Assembly: GCF_004114915.1 (NCBI RefSeq)
Contig: NZ_CP022219.1
Coordinates: 6,292,501-6,356,500, forward strand
Direction: 5' to 3'
Origin: Bradyrhizobium guangxiense
GTDB taxonomy: Bacteria > Pseudomonadota > Alphaproteobacteria > Rhizobiales > Xanthobacteraceae
DNA: 64,000 nt
Below are positions 26,900-36,401 of the stretch, piece after piece. Below the pieces are notes generated by a model. That model had not been told where the DNA came from. It worked only from the letters and a program-made list of their open reading frames with translations, and did no database searches. The translations under genes and the position numbers were made by a program. Positions within the stretch are counted from its first letter, which is position 1, and each line of letters starts with the position of its first letter.

Positions 26900-27970
26900 T
26901 CAGGTCATCCGCGAGCGGATGCGATCGACCAGCACAGCCAAGATGATGATCACGCCCACCAGCGTCTGCTGCCAGTAGGAGGAGACCTGCGCCAGCACGA
27001 GGCCGTTGCGGATCACTTCCAGGAGCACGCAGCCGACGATGGCTCCGAGCGGACCGCCGATGCCGCCGGCAAGGTTGGCGCCGCCGATGACGGCCGCCGC
27101 GATCACGTTGAGCTCGTAGGACGTCGCCATGTGGGCGGGCGCGGAGCCGAGCCAGCCGGAAATGATGATGCCCTGAAGGCCTGCGGCGAGCGCGCAGATC
27201 ACGTAGACCTCGATCTTCACCCGCACCACCGGAATGCCGGTGAGCTCGGCCGCCTTCTCGTTGCCGCCGAGCGCGAAGACGTGGCGACCGAACGCACTAT
27301 GGTGCAACACCCCGGCCATCATCAGCGCGAGGATCACGAGATAGATGAACGGCGCGGGCACGCCGAGCACGTCGCCCGAGGTGAGCGCGTAGAAATAGTC
27401 GGCATCGGGCCCGCCGGGAAAGCTACCGCGGCCGTTGGAGACGACATAGCCCAGCCCGCGCACGATCGAGAGCATGCCAAGCGTGGTGACGAAAGGCGAA
27501 AGCCCAAGCACGGCGATGCAGAAGCCGTTGACGAGCCCGGCAATCAGCGCCACGCCGAGTCCGGCGAGGACCGACACCAGCAGGATCAGGCCCGGCACGT
27601 TCGCCAGCACGGTCTTGCCGTCGGCCGCCATGTGCACCCACGACGAGCCGGGCGCCGACAGCTCGGTCATGACCATGGAGGTGATCATGGCCGAGAAGCA
27701 CATCATCGAGCCGACCGAGAGGTCGATGCCGCCGGTGATGATCACGAAGGTGACACCGAGCGTGGCGATGGCGATGAAGGAAAAGTTCTTCGCCACGTTC
27801 TGCATGTTGCCCTGGGTGAAGAAATAGGGGCTGGCGAAATGCATGATCACCAGCAGCACCGCCAGCGCGAGCAGGACGTAGCCGGTCTGCGACGCAAAGA
27901 TGCCGCGCTGCCACCATTTGATCCGGCCCACATTGGTGAAGCTGATCGGAGATTCCATCGGCATGGCCAT
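26900..27970 (-). CDS. sugar ABC transporter permease
   Basis: A 356-residue inner-membrane permease of the ribose/xylose (RbsC/XylH) family with about nine or ten hydrophobic helices. The signature 'GGIDLSVGSMM' is present near residue 90 and 'AAAVIGGANLAGGIGGPLGAIVG' near 290. The ATG at 27970 overlaps the ATPase stop (TGATG); Met at 27964 is also possible. The overlap indicates coupled expression. Confidence 0.93.
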   Translation of the reverse strand: MAMPMESPISFTNVGRIKWWQRGIFASQTGYVLLALAVLLVIMHFASPYFFTQGNMQNVAKNFSFIAIATLGVTFVIITGGIDLSVGSMMCFSAMITSMVMTELSAPGSSWVHMAADGKTVLANVPGLILLVSVLAGLGVALIAGLVNGFCIAVLGLSPFVTTLGMLSIVRGLGYVVSNGRGSFPGGPDADYFYALTSGDVLGVPAPFIYLVILALMMAGVLHHSAFGRHVFALGGNEKAAELTGIPVVRVKIEVYVICALAAGLQGIIISGWLGSAPAHMATSYELNVIAAAVIGGANLAGGIGGPLGAIVGCVLLEVIRNGLVLAQVSSYWQQTLVGVIIILAVLVDRIRSRMT

Positions 27971-28728
27971 CACGCTGCCTCCTTCGCGCCGGTGATGAGG
28001 GCGGTGACTTCCTCCGGCGAAGTCTCGTGGATCGGCTTTTCGGCCCGCTTCTCTCCACGGCGCATGACGATGACGCGGTCGCACACCGCGAATACGTCGG
28101 GCATGCGGTGCGAGATCAGCATCACTGCGACGCCCTGCTCCTTCAGCCGGTGAATCAGGCCGAGCACCTGCTCGACCTGGCGGACCGAGATCGCCGCGGT
28201 CGGCTCGTCCATCATGACGAGCCGCGCATTGGAGAGCCGTGTCCGCGCGATCGCGACCGCCTGGCGCTGGCCGCCCGACATCTGCTTGACGAGATCGTCG
28301 GGACGCGTCTCCGAGCGCAACTCGCCGAACAGCTCCAACGCCCGCGCCGCCATCGCCTTGTGGTCGAGCAAGGCGACGGGTCCAAATTTTCGCTTCAGCT
28401 CGCGGCCGAGGAACACGTTGGCTGCGGCCGTCAGATTGTCGGCGAGCGCGAGGTCCTGGTACACCACCTCGATGCCGACGGCGCGGGCATCGACCGGCCG
28501 GCTGAAATGGACCGCGTTGCCGGCAAAGCGGATCTCGCCGTGGCCGGGACGGAAATTTCCGGCGATGATCTTGACCAGGGTCGACTTGCCCGCGCCGTTG
28601 TCGCCCATCAAGCCGACCACCTCGCCCGGCAAGACCTGCAGATCGACGTCGTGCAGCGCGCGGATGGCGCCGAATTCCTTGCCGATACCGGAGAGCTCGA
28701 GCACCGGGGTAGCGTCAGCATGTGCCAT
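27970..28728 (-). CDS. sugar ABC transporter ATP-binding protein
   Basis: A 252-residue single-domain ATPase. Walker A is 'MGDNGAGKST', the signature 'MSGGQRQAVAIART', and Walker B 'LVMMDEPTAAI'. It is half the length of the RbsA/XylG double-domain ATPases, so two copies must dimerise for one transporter. It lies 12 bp downstream of xylA. Confidence 0.94.
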   Translation of the reverse strand: MAHADATPVLELSGIGKEFGAIRALHDVDLQVLPGEVVGLMGDNGAGKSTLVKIIAGNFRPGHGEIRFAGNAVHFSRPVDARAVGIEVVYQDLALADNLTAAANVFLGRELKRKFGPVALLDHKAMAARALELFGELRSETRPDDLVKQMSGGQRQAVAIARTRLSNARLVMMDEPTAAISVRQVEQVLGLIHRLKEQGVAVMLISHRMPDVFAVCDRVIVMRRGEKRAEKPIHETSPEEVTALITGAKEAA

Positions 28729-28740
28729 CAGTGGACTTTC

Positions 28741-30063
28741 TCAGACATGACGGTTGACCAGGGATTCCAGATATTCCTGCCGGCCGGAGCGCGGCTGCGG
28801 ATCGAAGCCGGGCTGGAGCGCGCGGTCGGCGAGATCGGCGAGCGAACGCTGGCCGGCGAGAATGGCGCGGCCCTCTAGGCCGGACCATCCCTCATAACGC
28901 TTCGCGAGCGGCCCGGTGAGCACGCCGGCATCCACCATGTCTGCGGCGGCGAGGAACGCCCGCGCGCAGGCATCCATCGAGCCGACATGGGCGTGGATAA
29001 GATCATCGGGGTCAATCGATTGCCGCCGGATTTTTGCGTCGAAATTGAGCCCGCCCGAGGTGAAGCCGCCGCGGTTCAGGATCTCGTGGAACACCAGGGC
29101 GAGCTCCGGCACATTCATTGCGAACTGGTCGGTGTCCCAGCCGAGCAGATCGTCGCCGCGATTGATGTCGAGCGAGCCGAACACGCCAAGCGCCTCGGCC
29201 AGCGCGACCTCGTGATGGAAGGAGTGGCCGGCGAGGATGGCGTGGTTCTGCTCGATGTTGAGCTTGACGTCGTTCAGAAGGTCGTAGCGCTCGAGGAAGC
29301 CGTAGCAGGTGGCGACGTCGAAATCATATTGATGCTTGGTCGGCTCCTTCGGCTTCGGCTCGATCAGGATCGGGCCCTTGAAGCCGATCTCGTGCTTGTG
29401 CTCGACGACGAGCGAAACGAAGCGGCCGAGCTGGTCGAGCTCGCGCTTGAGATCGGTGTTGAGCAGCGTCTCGTAGCCCTCGCGCCCGCCCCACAACACG
29501 TAGTTCTGGCCGCCGAGCCGGTGCGTCACCTCGAGCGCGGCGCCGACCTGGCCGGCAGCATAGGTGAAGATCTCGGGGTCCGGATTGGTCGCCGCCCCCG
29601 CCATATAGCGCCGATGCGTGAACAGGTTTGCCGTGCCCCAGAGCAGGCGCACCTTGCTCGCAGCCATCTTCTGCTCGAACAGGTCGGCAATCGCGTTGAG
29701 ATTGGCGACGGACTCGGCGAGCGAGGCGCCCTCCGGCGCGGCATCGACATCGTGGAAGGTGAAGTAGGGCACGTCGAGCAGGCGGAACAGCTCGAAAGCG
29801 ACATCGGCCTTGGCGCGCGCCTGCGCCATCGCATCGGTGCCGTGGTGCCAGGGACGCAAGAACGTCTCGCCGCCGAAGGGGTCGCTACCCGGCCAGCAGA
29901 ACGAATGCCAATAGCAGACCGCAAAGCGTAAGTGATCCTCGAGCCGGCGGCCATGGACCATGCGATCCTTGTCGTACCAGCGGAAGGCGGGCGCCTGTCC
30001 CGCGCCCTGGCCGGCAAAGGCGACAGGTGCAGTTGCATCGAAGAATTTGGCTGGCGCGTTCAC
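28741..30063 (-). CDS. xylA: xylose isomerase
   Basis: Converts D-xylose to D-xylulose, the first step of the isomerase route. The protein is 440 aa, class II in length. Catalytic His-type and metal blocks are visible: '[13 protein letters not shown]', '[14 protein letters not shown]', '[18 protein letters not shown]' and 'WDTDQFAMN'. It uses a GTG start directly abutting the xylB stop (TAAGTG). A GGAG site lies upstream. Confidence 0.97.
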   Translation of the reverse strand: MNAPAKFFDATAPVAFAGQGAGQAPAFRWYDKDRMVHGRRLEDHLRFAVCYWHSFCWPGSDPFGGETFLRPWHHGTDAMAQARAKADVAFELFRLLDVPYFTFHDVDAAPEGASLAESVANLNAIADLFEQKMAASKVRLLWGTANLFTHRRYMAGAATNPDPEIFTYAAGQVGAALEVTHRLGGQNYVLWGGREGYETLLNTDLKRELDQLGRFVSLVVEHKHEIGFKGPILIEPKPKEPTKHQYDFDVATCYGFLERYDLLNDVKLNIEQNHAILAGHSFHHEVALAEALGVFGSLDINRGDDLLGWDTDQFAMNVPELALVFHEILNRGGFTSGGLNFDAKIRRQSIDPDDLIHAHVGSMDACARAFLAAADMVDAGVLTGPLAKRYEGWSGLEGRAILAGQRSLADLADRALQPGFDPQPRSGRQEYLESLVNRHV

Positions 30064-31539
30064 TTAAGGAGTCTCCTTCAATGCGGGATAAAGCGCCCGC
30101 CACCGCTGATAGGCCTCGTCATAGGCCTCAGCGACGGGCTTCCGGGGCGTGAAGCTGGCGAGCCGCCGCGGACGGGTGCAGACCTCTTCAGGTCGCTCAC
30201 CGGTCGCTGCGAGCCGGCCGAGCCGAGCGGCGCCGAGGGCCGCTCCGACCTCGCCTTCCTCGACGCGGTGAACGGGAATGCCGAGCACATCGGCGCAGAT
30301 CTGCGCCCACAGCGGCGAGCGCGAACCGCCGCCGACCAGATCGACCTCGGCAATGGGCCCGCTCGCCGCGCCCAGCGCCGCCAGATTGTCGCGCGCGGCG
30401 AAGGCGACTCCTTCGAGCACGGCCTGCACGATCTCGCCGCGGCCGGTTGCACCGCGCAGACCGACGAAGGCGCCGCTCGCGGCAGCGTCATTGTGCGGGG
30501 TGCGCTCGCCGTCGAGATAAGGCAGGAACTTGATTGGGCTCGGCGCATCGACGCGCTCGCCGAGCGGCGCCAGGAGCGCTGCGGCCGGCGTCTCCATCAC
30601 GCCGGCGAGCCAGGCCAGCGAAGCCGCGGCGGACAGCATCACGCCCATCTGATGCCAGAGGCCGGGCAGCGCGTGGCAGAACGCATGCACGGCCGACGCC
30701 GGCGCCGGCGCGAAACGGTCGGTGACGCGGAACAGGACGCCGGACGTGCCCAGCGACAGGAACGCATCGGCTGGCGCGATCGCGCCGAGCCCGATCGCGC
30801 TCGCGGCATTGTCACCGGCACCGCCGGCGACCACGACATTCTTCGCCATGCCCCAGCGCTGCGCGTAGCTTGGCGCGAGCACCGCGCTGATCGCGCTGCC
30901 CTCGACGAGGCGCGGCATGTGGTGAAGATCGAGCCCGGTGGCATGCAGCAGCAAGGCCGACCAGCGCCGCTCGCCGACATCGAGCCACAGCGTGCCGGCG
31001 GCATCGGACATGTCCTCGACCATCTCGCCGGTGAGACGATAGCGGACATAGGCCTTGGGCAGCAGCACTTTTGCGACGCGCTCGAAGATCTTTGGCTCAT
31101 GCCGCGCGACCCACAGCAGCTTCGGCGCCGTGAAGCCGGGCATCGCCAGATTGCCGGCGATCGCGTGCAGTGAGGGACAGCGCCGCTCCAGCGCGGTGCA
31201 TTCGGCCTGCGAACGGCCGTCGTTCCAGAGGATCGCGGGCCGCAGCGGCCTGCCATCTTCGTCGAGCAGCGTCGCGCCGTGCATCTGGCCCGACAGGCCG
31301 ATGCCGGCCACGTTCGCAACCTCGCGCGGATGGCGGGCCGCCAAATCATCAACCGCACCGGTCGCCGCATCGACCCAGGAATCGGGATCCTGCTCGGACC
31401 ACAACGGCCGCGGATGCGACAGCGCAAGCTCGCGCGTTGCCGTCGCGAGGATCGCGCCGGCTTCGCTCACGAGCACCGCTTTCACGCCGGACGTGCCGAT
31501 GTCCAATCCGAGATACAAATCGTCCTCCTCCTTACCCAT
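30064..31539 (-). CDS. xylB: xylulokinase
   Basis: Phosphorylates D-xylulose to xylulose 5-phosphate. It is 491 aa, an FGGY-family kinase. The N-terminal nucleotide motif is 'LYLGLDIGTSGVKAVLV', substrate-side motifs are 'GIGLSGQMHGATLLDEDG' and 'AILWNDGRS', and the second lobe has 'FLSLGTSGVLF' and 'DLVGGGSRSPLW'. ATG 31539 is chosen because the longer frame runs into the upstream regulator gap. First structural gene after the LacI regulator. Confidence 0.96.
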   Translation of the reverse strand: MGKEEDDLYLGLDIGTSGVKAVLVSEAGAILATATRELALSHPRPLWSEQDPDSWVDAATGAVDDLAARHPREVANVAGIGLSGQMHGATLLDEDGRPLRPAILWNDGRSQAECTALERRCPSLHAIAGNLAMPGFTAPKLLWVARHEPKIFERVAKVLLPKAYVRYRLTGEMVEDMSDAAGTLWLDVGERRWSALLLHATGLDLHHMPRLVEGSAISAVLAPSYAQRWGMAKNVVVAGGAGDNAASAIGLGAIAPADAFLSLGTSGVLFRVTDRFAPAPASAVHAFCHALPGLWHQMGVMLSAAASLAWLAGVMETPAAALLAPLGERVDAPSPIKFLPYLDGERTPHNDAAASGAFVGLRGATGRGEIVQAVLEGVAFAARDNLAALGAASGPIAEVDLVGGGSRSPLWAQICADVLGIPVHRVEEGEVGAALGAARLGRLAATGERPEEVCTRPRRLASFTPRKPVAEAYDEAYQRWRALYPALKETP

Positions 31540-31599
31540 TGCGATGCGCGATCTTGATGTCGCGCTGTGCGCCACGGCCCGTTCGATAAAAGCCTGCCG

Positions 31600-32640
31600 C
31601 TAGGGCAGATTGTCCCGCATCACGATGTCGATCCTGATCTTCTCCTGCTCGCTCAAGATCGGCTCGCCACGGGCGAGCGCGAGCAGCACGCGCACGGCGG
31701 CACGCGCTTCATGTCCGGGGTTCTGCGAGATCGCGGCATCCATCACGCCCTGCAGCAGCAGCCGGCGCGTCAGCACGGTAACGTCGTGACCGACGAACAC
31801 CAGCTTGTCGCGGCCGGCATCGCTCAACGCTTTGGCGACGCCTTGCGTACCGGCGCCGACATTGTACAGGCCGACGATGTCGGCATGCCGGCCGAGCAAC
31901 CGCGCCAACACCTGTTCGGACCGATCGTCCTCGTCGCGCCCTTCCAGGACCGGCAGCACGTTGAGGTCGGGGAATTCCGATGCCATCACCTGGTTGAAAC
32001 CGAAGATGCGTTCGGCATGGTCGCGCAGGCCCTGCGAGCCCGCGACGATCGCGACCTTGCCGGATCGCCGGCCGACCAGCCGTCCGACCAGCGCGCCGGC
32101 GGTGCGGCCCGCCGCGATATTGTCGATGCCGACATAATGGTGGCGGCGCGACGACGGTACGTCCGAGACCAGGGTCACCACCTTGGTGCCGGCATCGACC
32201 AGATCATTGATCGCGGCGCGAACGCTGGGGTGGTCCAGCGCCACCACGGCGACGCCATCGAAATCGCCTGATAGCGCCTCGAGCGAGGCCGTAAGCACTG
32301 CGGGATCGAACACGTCGGTTGCCACCATCTCGACGCCGAGGCGGCGCGCCGAAAGCCAGGCCGACATCTCGCCAAGATAGGCCTCGATCTGCTGCATGAA
32401 CGGGTTCGGCCCCGACGGCATCACGAAGGCAAAGCGGCGGGCGCGGCCGCGCGCGAGTTCCGCGGCCGCCACATGCGGCTGGAAGGAGTTGCGCTCGATC
32501 GCCGCCCTGACGCGGCGGACGGTGTCCGGCCGCACCCCCGGTCGGTTGTGCAGCACGCGATCGACCGTCGCGAGACTGACGCCCGCCTCGCGGGCGATGT
32601 CCTTCAGCGTCAATGCGGTCGTGGTGAGGGTCTCGGCCAT
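31600..32640 (-). CDS. LacI family sugar-operon regulator
   Basis: A 346-residue repressor with an N-terminal LacI HTH ('TLKDIAREAGVSLATVDRVLHNRPGVRPDTV') and a periplasmic-binding-protein-like sensor domain. It precedes xylB by 60 bp on the same strand and is the probable regulator of the operon below it. The effector is likely a pentose or a catabolite. I could not fix an operator palindrome. Confidence 0.93.
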   Translation of the reverse strand: MAETLTTTALTLKDIAREAGVSLATVDRVLHNRPGVRPDTVRRVRAAIERNSFQPHVAAAELARGRARRFAFVMPSGPNPFMQQIEAYLGEMSAWLSARRLGVEMVATDVFDPAVLTASLEALSGDFDGVAVVALDHPSVRAAINDLVDAGTKVVTLVSDVPSSRRHHYVGIDNIAAGRTAGALVGRLVGRRSGKVAIVAGSQGLRDHAERIFGFNQVMASEFPDLNVLPVLEGRDEDDRSEQVLARLLGRHADIVGLYNVGAGTQGVAKALSDAGRDKLVFVGHDVTVLTRRLLLQGVMDAAISQNPGHEARAAVRVLLALARGEPILSEQEKIRIDIVMRDNLP

Positions 32641-32663
32641 GGCTGAAGGCTAGCAGAGGTTTT

Positions 32664-33284
32664 TTGAGGTACGCAACTCATTTTGAGGAAGCGGCCGTCA
32701 TTTTGCGCTGCCCGGTGCCGAGGAACGGCTCTTCCCGGCGCTCGTTGCCGCCGGTGCGTAACGACATCACCCATGATCCCGGCGAAGGCCTGAGCCCAAC
32801 GCTCGAGCGCAACATCCAGGCGCTGGTCGAGCGCCGCCGTGGGGAGCAGCGGGCTGCGTCGGGCCAAGAGAAGCTCGCCGACGCGATCACGGCCTTTACC
32901 GGCAGCATGACCTTCGTTTATCTGCACCTCGCGCTGTTCGGCTTCTGGATCATCGCCAATCTGCACTGGGTGCCGGGAATCCCGGTCTGGGACGAGAGCT
33001 TCGTGGTGCTGGCGATGATCGCTTCGGTGGAAGCAATCTTCCTCTCGACATTCGTCCTGATCTCGCAGAACCGCATGACGGCCGCCGCGGACAAGCGCGC
33101 CGATCTCGACCTCCAGATCAGCCTGCTCGCCGAGCACGAGCTGACCAAGGTCGCCCGCCTGCTCACCCAGATCGCCGAGCGGCTCGACGTCAAACCTGAC
33201 TCGAAGCGCGAGCTGGAGGAAGCTGCCCGCGACATCGCGCCCGAGCGGGTGCTCGACAAGCTCGAGGAGACGCGAAAGGGTTGA
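32664..33284 (+). CDS. DUF1003 membrane protein
   Basis: A DUF1003 protein with two hydrophobic helices (about residues 83-105 and 115-138) and a helical C-terminal tail rich in Glu/Lys. 'KLADAITAFTGSMTFVYLHLALFGFWI' and 'FLSTFVLISQNRMTAAADKRADLDLQI' are the family core. The start is uncertain. TTG 32664 has an AGAGG site but leaves only 24 bp to the divergent lacI; GTG at 32715 or 32754 are alternatives. The function of the family is not known. Confidence 0.85.
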   Translation: MRYATHFEEAAVILRCPVPRNGSSRRSLPPVRNDITHDPGEGLSPTLERNIQALVERRRGEQRAASGQEKLADAITAFTGSMTFVYLHLALFGFWIIANLHWVPGIPVWDESFVVLAMIASVEAIFLSTFVLISQNRMTAAADKRADLDLQISLLAEHELTKVARLLTQIAERLDVKPDSKRELEEAARDIAPERVLDKLEETRKG

Positions 33285-33311
33285 GGCTTGATGCGCCTCG
33301 CGCCGATTGGC

Positions 33312-33776
33312 TCAGCTGGCAGTGAGATCGAGCGTCAGGAACAGACTGTTGGGATCCTCGACATAGCCTTCGAACGGGCTGCAGGGGACGAAGCCGTGCG
33401 TCTGGTAGAGCGCATGCGCCGGCCTGAAATAGTCCCATGAACCGGTCTCGAGGCTCAGCCGCCTCAAGCCGCGCGCGCGGGCCTCCGCGATGATGTGGCG
33501 GAGCATCTGGCCGCCGAAGCCGCGCCTTCGCGTGGTCTGAAGCGTGTGCATCGACTTCACCTCGCCATGGACGGCCGAGAGCATCTTCAGCGCGCCGGTG
33601 GCAACCAGCGTGTCGCCGTCCCAGCCGGTCCAGAACGCGACGTCGCTGGCGCGAAGGCCCGCCAGATCGAGGGCATGCGCGCTGCCCGGCGCGGTCTGTG
33701 CCCGCGCGGAGGTGACATGATGATCGAGCAGCGCGACGACGCGCGCATCGAAGGTGTCGCCGGTGCGGATCTGCAT
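33312..33776 (-). CDS. GNAT family N-acetyltransferase
   Basis: A 154-residue GNAT enzyme that transfers acetyl from acetyl-CoA. Motif A, 'MHTLQTTRRRGFGGQMLRHII', supplies the R/QxxGxG/A pyrophosphate loop. 'RLSLETGSWDYFRPAHALYQTHGFVPC' is the motif B region. The acceptor is unknown; small molecules or protein N-termini are both possible. Confidence 0.92.
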   Translation of the reverse strand: MQIRTGDTFDARVVALLDHHVTSARAQTAPGSAHALDLAGLRASDVAFWTGWDGDTLVATGALKMLSAVHGEVKSMHTLQTTRRRGFGGQMLRHIIAEARARGLRRLSLETGSWDYFRPAHALYQTHGFVPCSPFEGYVEDPNSLFLTLDLTAS

Positions 33777-33816
33777 GGTCAGGGCCTCATTTTACGTTTG
33801 CGCGCGATCGGCGGCA

Positions 33817-34398
33817 TCACATCTTCCCGTAGGAGGAGCCGCGCCGCGTGATGATGACGTAGCGCGCGTCCTGTTTGGTTTCGTTCTCGAACGTCACCGC
33901 CCGCATCACGTCGAAATCCAGACAGTCGCCCCCGCGCAGGCGCAGCGTCTTGGCGTCGATGTACACGGCGATCGCGCCCTCCAGCATCAGCAGCTGCTGA
34001 GTGAAGGCGTTGCGGCCCCAGGGGCTGTAGGAGACGCGCGCGCCGGCGGGAAGATCGACCACGATGATCTCGATGCCGCTCGCCGCATCCGGCGGCGAGG
34101 CGTGCCGCCGGCGGTAGCCGCTGTCGGGGTCGCGCCAATGCGGCTGGTCCGCAAGCCGCATCAGCCGCTCCGGCGGCTTCTCGGCGAGAGCGACGACATC
34201 GCTGAGCGACACGTCGAGCGCGGCACAGAGCTTGCCGAGCAGCGCTGCGGTCGCACTGCTCTGCGCCCGCTCCACCCGCCCGATCATGGCCCGGCTGACG
34301 CCGGAGCGGCCTGCCAATTCGTTCAACGTCATGCCCGCCTGCGTCCGCAGCGTCTTCAAGCGACGACCGATCGCACGGTCGAGTTTCTGCTGGTCCAT
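33817..34398 (-). CDS. XRE-family HTH regulator with cupin domain
   Basis: A 193-residue transcription factor with an N-terminal HTH ('GMTLNELAGRSGVSRAMIGRVERAQ', about residues 22-47) and a C-terminal cupin ('GARVSYSPWGRNAFTQQLLMLEGAIAVYIDAKTLRLRGGDCLDF'). This design often controls a nearby metabolic gene. It is divergent from the epoxide-hydrolase gene, with about 170 bp between, so that gene is a candidate target. ATG 34398 is chosen; the longer frame adds 74 unlikely residues. Confidence 0.9.
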   Translation of the reverse strand: MDQQKLDRAIGRRLKTLRTQAGMTLNELAGRSGVSRAMIGRVERAQSSATAALLGKLCAALDVSLSDVVALAEKPPERLMRLADQPHWRDPDSGYRRRHASPPDAASGIEIIVVDLPAGARVSYSPWGRNAFTQQLLMLEGAIAVYIDAKTLRLRGGDCLDFDVMRAVTFENETKQDARYVIITRRGSSYGKM

Positions 34399-34567
34399 GG
34401 CTTCATCCGAACATTGTCCGGCGCAGGGACCGCATCCGCCGGGCAAGAGGAGCTTAGGGCGGGCGAGGCGTGCGTGCCGGAAGCAAGAGGCTAACATATT
34501 AGAATCTTTGCGGAGCCTGCAGCGCGGATTAGAATGGGCCAACCGCGGTGAACGGGGAGGCGATGAC

Positions 34568-35560
34568 ATGGGCGAGCCGACGCAGCGGACGATCACGGCG
34601 AACGGCATCAACCTCAACATCGCCGAGCAGGGCGAGGGGCCGATGGTGCTGCTCTGCCACGGTTTTCCGGAAGGCTGGTACTCCTGGCGCCACCAGCTCG
34701 AGGCACTGGCCGCGGCGGGCTACCACGCGGTCGCACCCGACATGCGCGGCTATGGCAAGAGCGACCGGCCCGAAGCGATCGACCAGTACACGATCCTCCA
34801 CATGGTCGGCGATCTCGTCGGCGTGCTCGACGCCTTCGAGGCGAAAGACGCCGTTATCGTCGGGCACGACTGGGGCGCGACGATCGCCTGGCACACGGCG
34901 CGCCTGCGGCCGGATCGCTTCCGCGCCGCCGCCATCCTCAGCGTGCCTTTTCGGCCACGGAGCCCGGTGAGGCCGACGAGCGTCATGCCGCAAACGGCGG
35001 ATGCGCAGTTCTATCAACTGTACTTCCAGGAGCCGGGTGTTGCCGAAGCGGAGTTCGAAAGGGATCCGCGCGCAACGCTTGGCGCCATGCTCTACGGCGG
35101 CTCCGGCGAGGGTGCGGCGGCGATCCGCGCCAATGCCGAGCGTCAGGGCCGAACCGTCGGCGTCGGCATGGTCTCGCGCAAGGACGGGATGCTGCCGAAA
35201 GTGCAGGTGCCGCTTCCGCCGTGGCTGAGCGCCGCCGACCTCGACCGTTACGGCGCCGAATTCGCTCGCAGCGGATTTCGCGGACCGCTCAACTACTACC
35301 GCAACATCGATCGCAACTGGGAGCTGATGGGGGCTTTCGAGGGGGTGAAGGTGATCGTGCCTTCGCTCTTCATCGCCGGCGACCACGACATGGTCGTCGC
35401 CTTCCCCGGCGCGGCCGAGCACCTCGCCAACATGAAGCAATGGGTGCCGCAGTTGCGCGGGATCAAAATGCTGCCCGGCTGCGGTCACTGGACGCAGCAG
35501 GAGCGGCCGGCGGAGGTGAACGCGGCGATCGTGGAGTTCCTGCGAAGCCTGCCGGACTAA
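34568..35560 (+). CDS. epoxide-hydrolase-type alpha/beta hydrolase
   Basis: A 330-residue alpha/beta hydrolase of the epoxide-hydrolase group. The oxyanion motif is 'CHGFPEG' at 30-36, the nucleophile D101 in 'VGHDWGAT', and the base His in 'GCGHWTQQERP' near the end, where Trp follows His as in epoxide hydrolases. It probably opens epoxides to diols, the nucleophile being Asp rather than Ser. Substrate unknown. ATG 34568 is the best start because longer frames run through the divergent regulator. Confidence 0.9.
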   Translation: MGEPTQRTITANGINLNIAEQGEGPMVLLCHGFPEGWYSWRHQLEALAAAGYHAVAPDMRGYGKSDRPEAIDQYTILHMVGDLVGVLDAFEAKDAVIVGHDWGATIAWHTARLRPDRFRAAAILSVPFRPRSPVRPTSVMPQTADAQFYQLYFQEPGVAEAEFERDPRATLGAMLYGGSGEGAAAIRANAERQGRTVGVGMVSRKDGMLPKVQVPLPPWLSAADLDRYGAEFARSGFRGPLNYYRNIDRNWELMGAFEGVKVIVPSLFIAGDHDMVVAFPGAAEHLANMKQWVPQLRGIKMLPGCGHWTQQERPAEVNAAIVEFLRSLPD

Positions 35561-35564
35561 GTAT

Positions 35565-35638
35565 TGGAGCGGGCGAAGGGAATCGAACCCTCGTATGCAG
35601 CTTGGGAAGCTGCCGTTCTACCATTGAACTACGCCCGC
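35565..35638 (-). tRNA. tRNA-Gly (anticodon CCC)
   Basis: A complete 74-nt cloverleaf with CCA encoded at the 3' end. The acceptor stem GCGGGCG pairs with CGCCCGC. The anticodon stem GCAGC/GCTGC holds a 7-nt loop TTCCCAA, giving CCC for GGG codons. The T-arm contains GGTTCGATTCC. It starts 5 bp after the hydrolase stop, on the opposite strand. No integrase or repeat marks it as an attachment site. Confidence 0.96.
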
Positions 35639-35812
35639 TCATGCGCGGCTTGCGCGCCCGTCCTGATTAGCCGAGACGACGGCCGCCGCCAAGCGGTTTG
35701 GCGGCCCAACCCGAACGCTTCTTGACGTTTTGGCAAGATTCTGGGTGCGCCGGATTGTGGCGGTGTTATGATTTTATGTTTGGGGGAGACGTGCGCTGAG
35801 TGGGGCGTGTGC

Positions 35813-36391
35813 ATGGTGGGGTGCGGCTACGCGATATTCGACACGGCCATCGGCCGCTGCGGCATCATCTGGAGTGCGACCGGCGTCGTCGCCGTGCAAT
35901 TGCCGGCGGCGCGGGAGATCGACACCCGGCGCCGCATCTTCCAGATCGATCCCGAAGCGCGCGAGCAGCGGCCCTCCGAGAACGCCGAACTGGCGATCGA
36001 GGGCATCATTGGCCTGTTGCAAGGCGGTGAACCTGATTTTTCCGAGGTCAGCCTGGATGCGGGCGGCGTGTCCGGTTTCAATCGGCGCGTCTATGAATTC
36101 GCCTGCTCCATTCCGCGCGGGGAAACGCGAACCTATCACGAGGTCGCCAAGGCGCTGGGCGCCTCCGGCGCGGCGCATTCGGTGGCGCAGGCGATCGCCA
36201 AAAATCCCTACATGCTGATCGTGCCGTGCCACCGGGTGCTGGAAGCCGGCAATTACACCGACCGGCTCTCGCCCTATGGGGGAGTAATCTCCAAGCGGCG
36301 GCTGCTGGCGCTCGAGGGGGCCCACCCCGTCGCCAGCAAGACGCTGTTTGAGGTGCTGCTGCCCGTTGCCCCGTCGCGGCCGCCCACCTAG
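35813..36391 (+). CDS. ogt: methylated-DNA--protein-cysteine S-methyltransferase
   Basis: Repairs O6-methylguanine by direct transfer of the alkyl group to its own Cys. The active site P-C-H-R is intact in 'IVPCHRVLEAG'. The DNA-binding HTH region is 'VYEFACSIPRGETRTYHEVAKALGASGAAHSVAQAIAKNP'. The length of 192 aa suits Ogt. The start ATG 35813 is preferred over the upstream Met, since 'VGCGYAIFDTAIGRCG' is the usual opening. It ends 10 bp before the AraC regulator. Confidence 0.92.
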   Translation: MVGCGYAIFDTAIGRCGIIWSATGVVAVQLPAAREIDTRRRIFQIDPEAREQRPSENAELAIEGIIGLLQGGEPDFSEVSLDAGGVSGFNRRVYEFACSIPRGETRTYHEVAKALGASGAAHSVAQAIAKNPYMLIVPCHRVLEAGNYTDRLSPYGGVISKRRLLALEGAHPVASKTLFEVLLPVAPSRPPT

Positions 36392-36401
36392 ATAAGGCGG
36401 C

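Noticed and set aside
26393..28153. 586-residue His/Asp-rich open frame opposite the sugar transporter genes
   Set aside because: The His and Asp excess mirrors the antisense of Val/Met/Ile membrane codons; the real genes are on the minus strand.
35565..35638. tRNA-Gly as an integration site
   Set aside because: No integrase, no duplicated tRNA 3' end and no change in gene content next to it.
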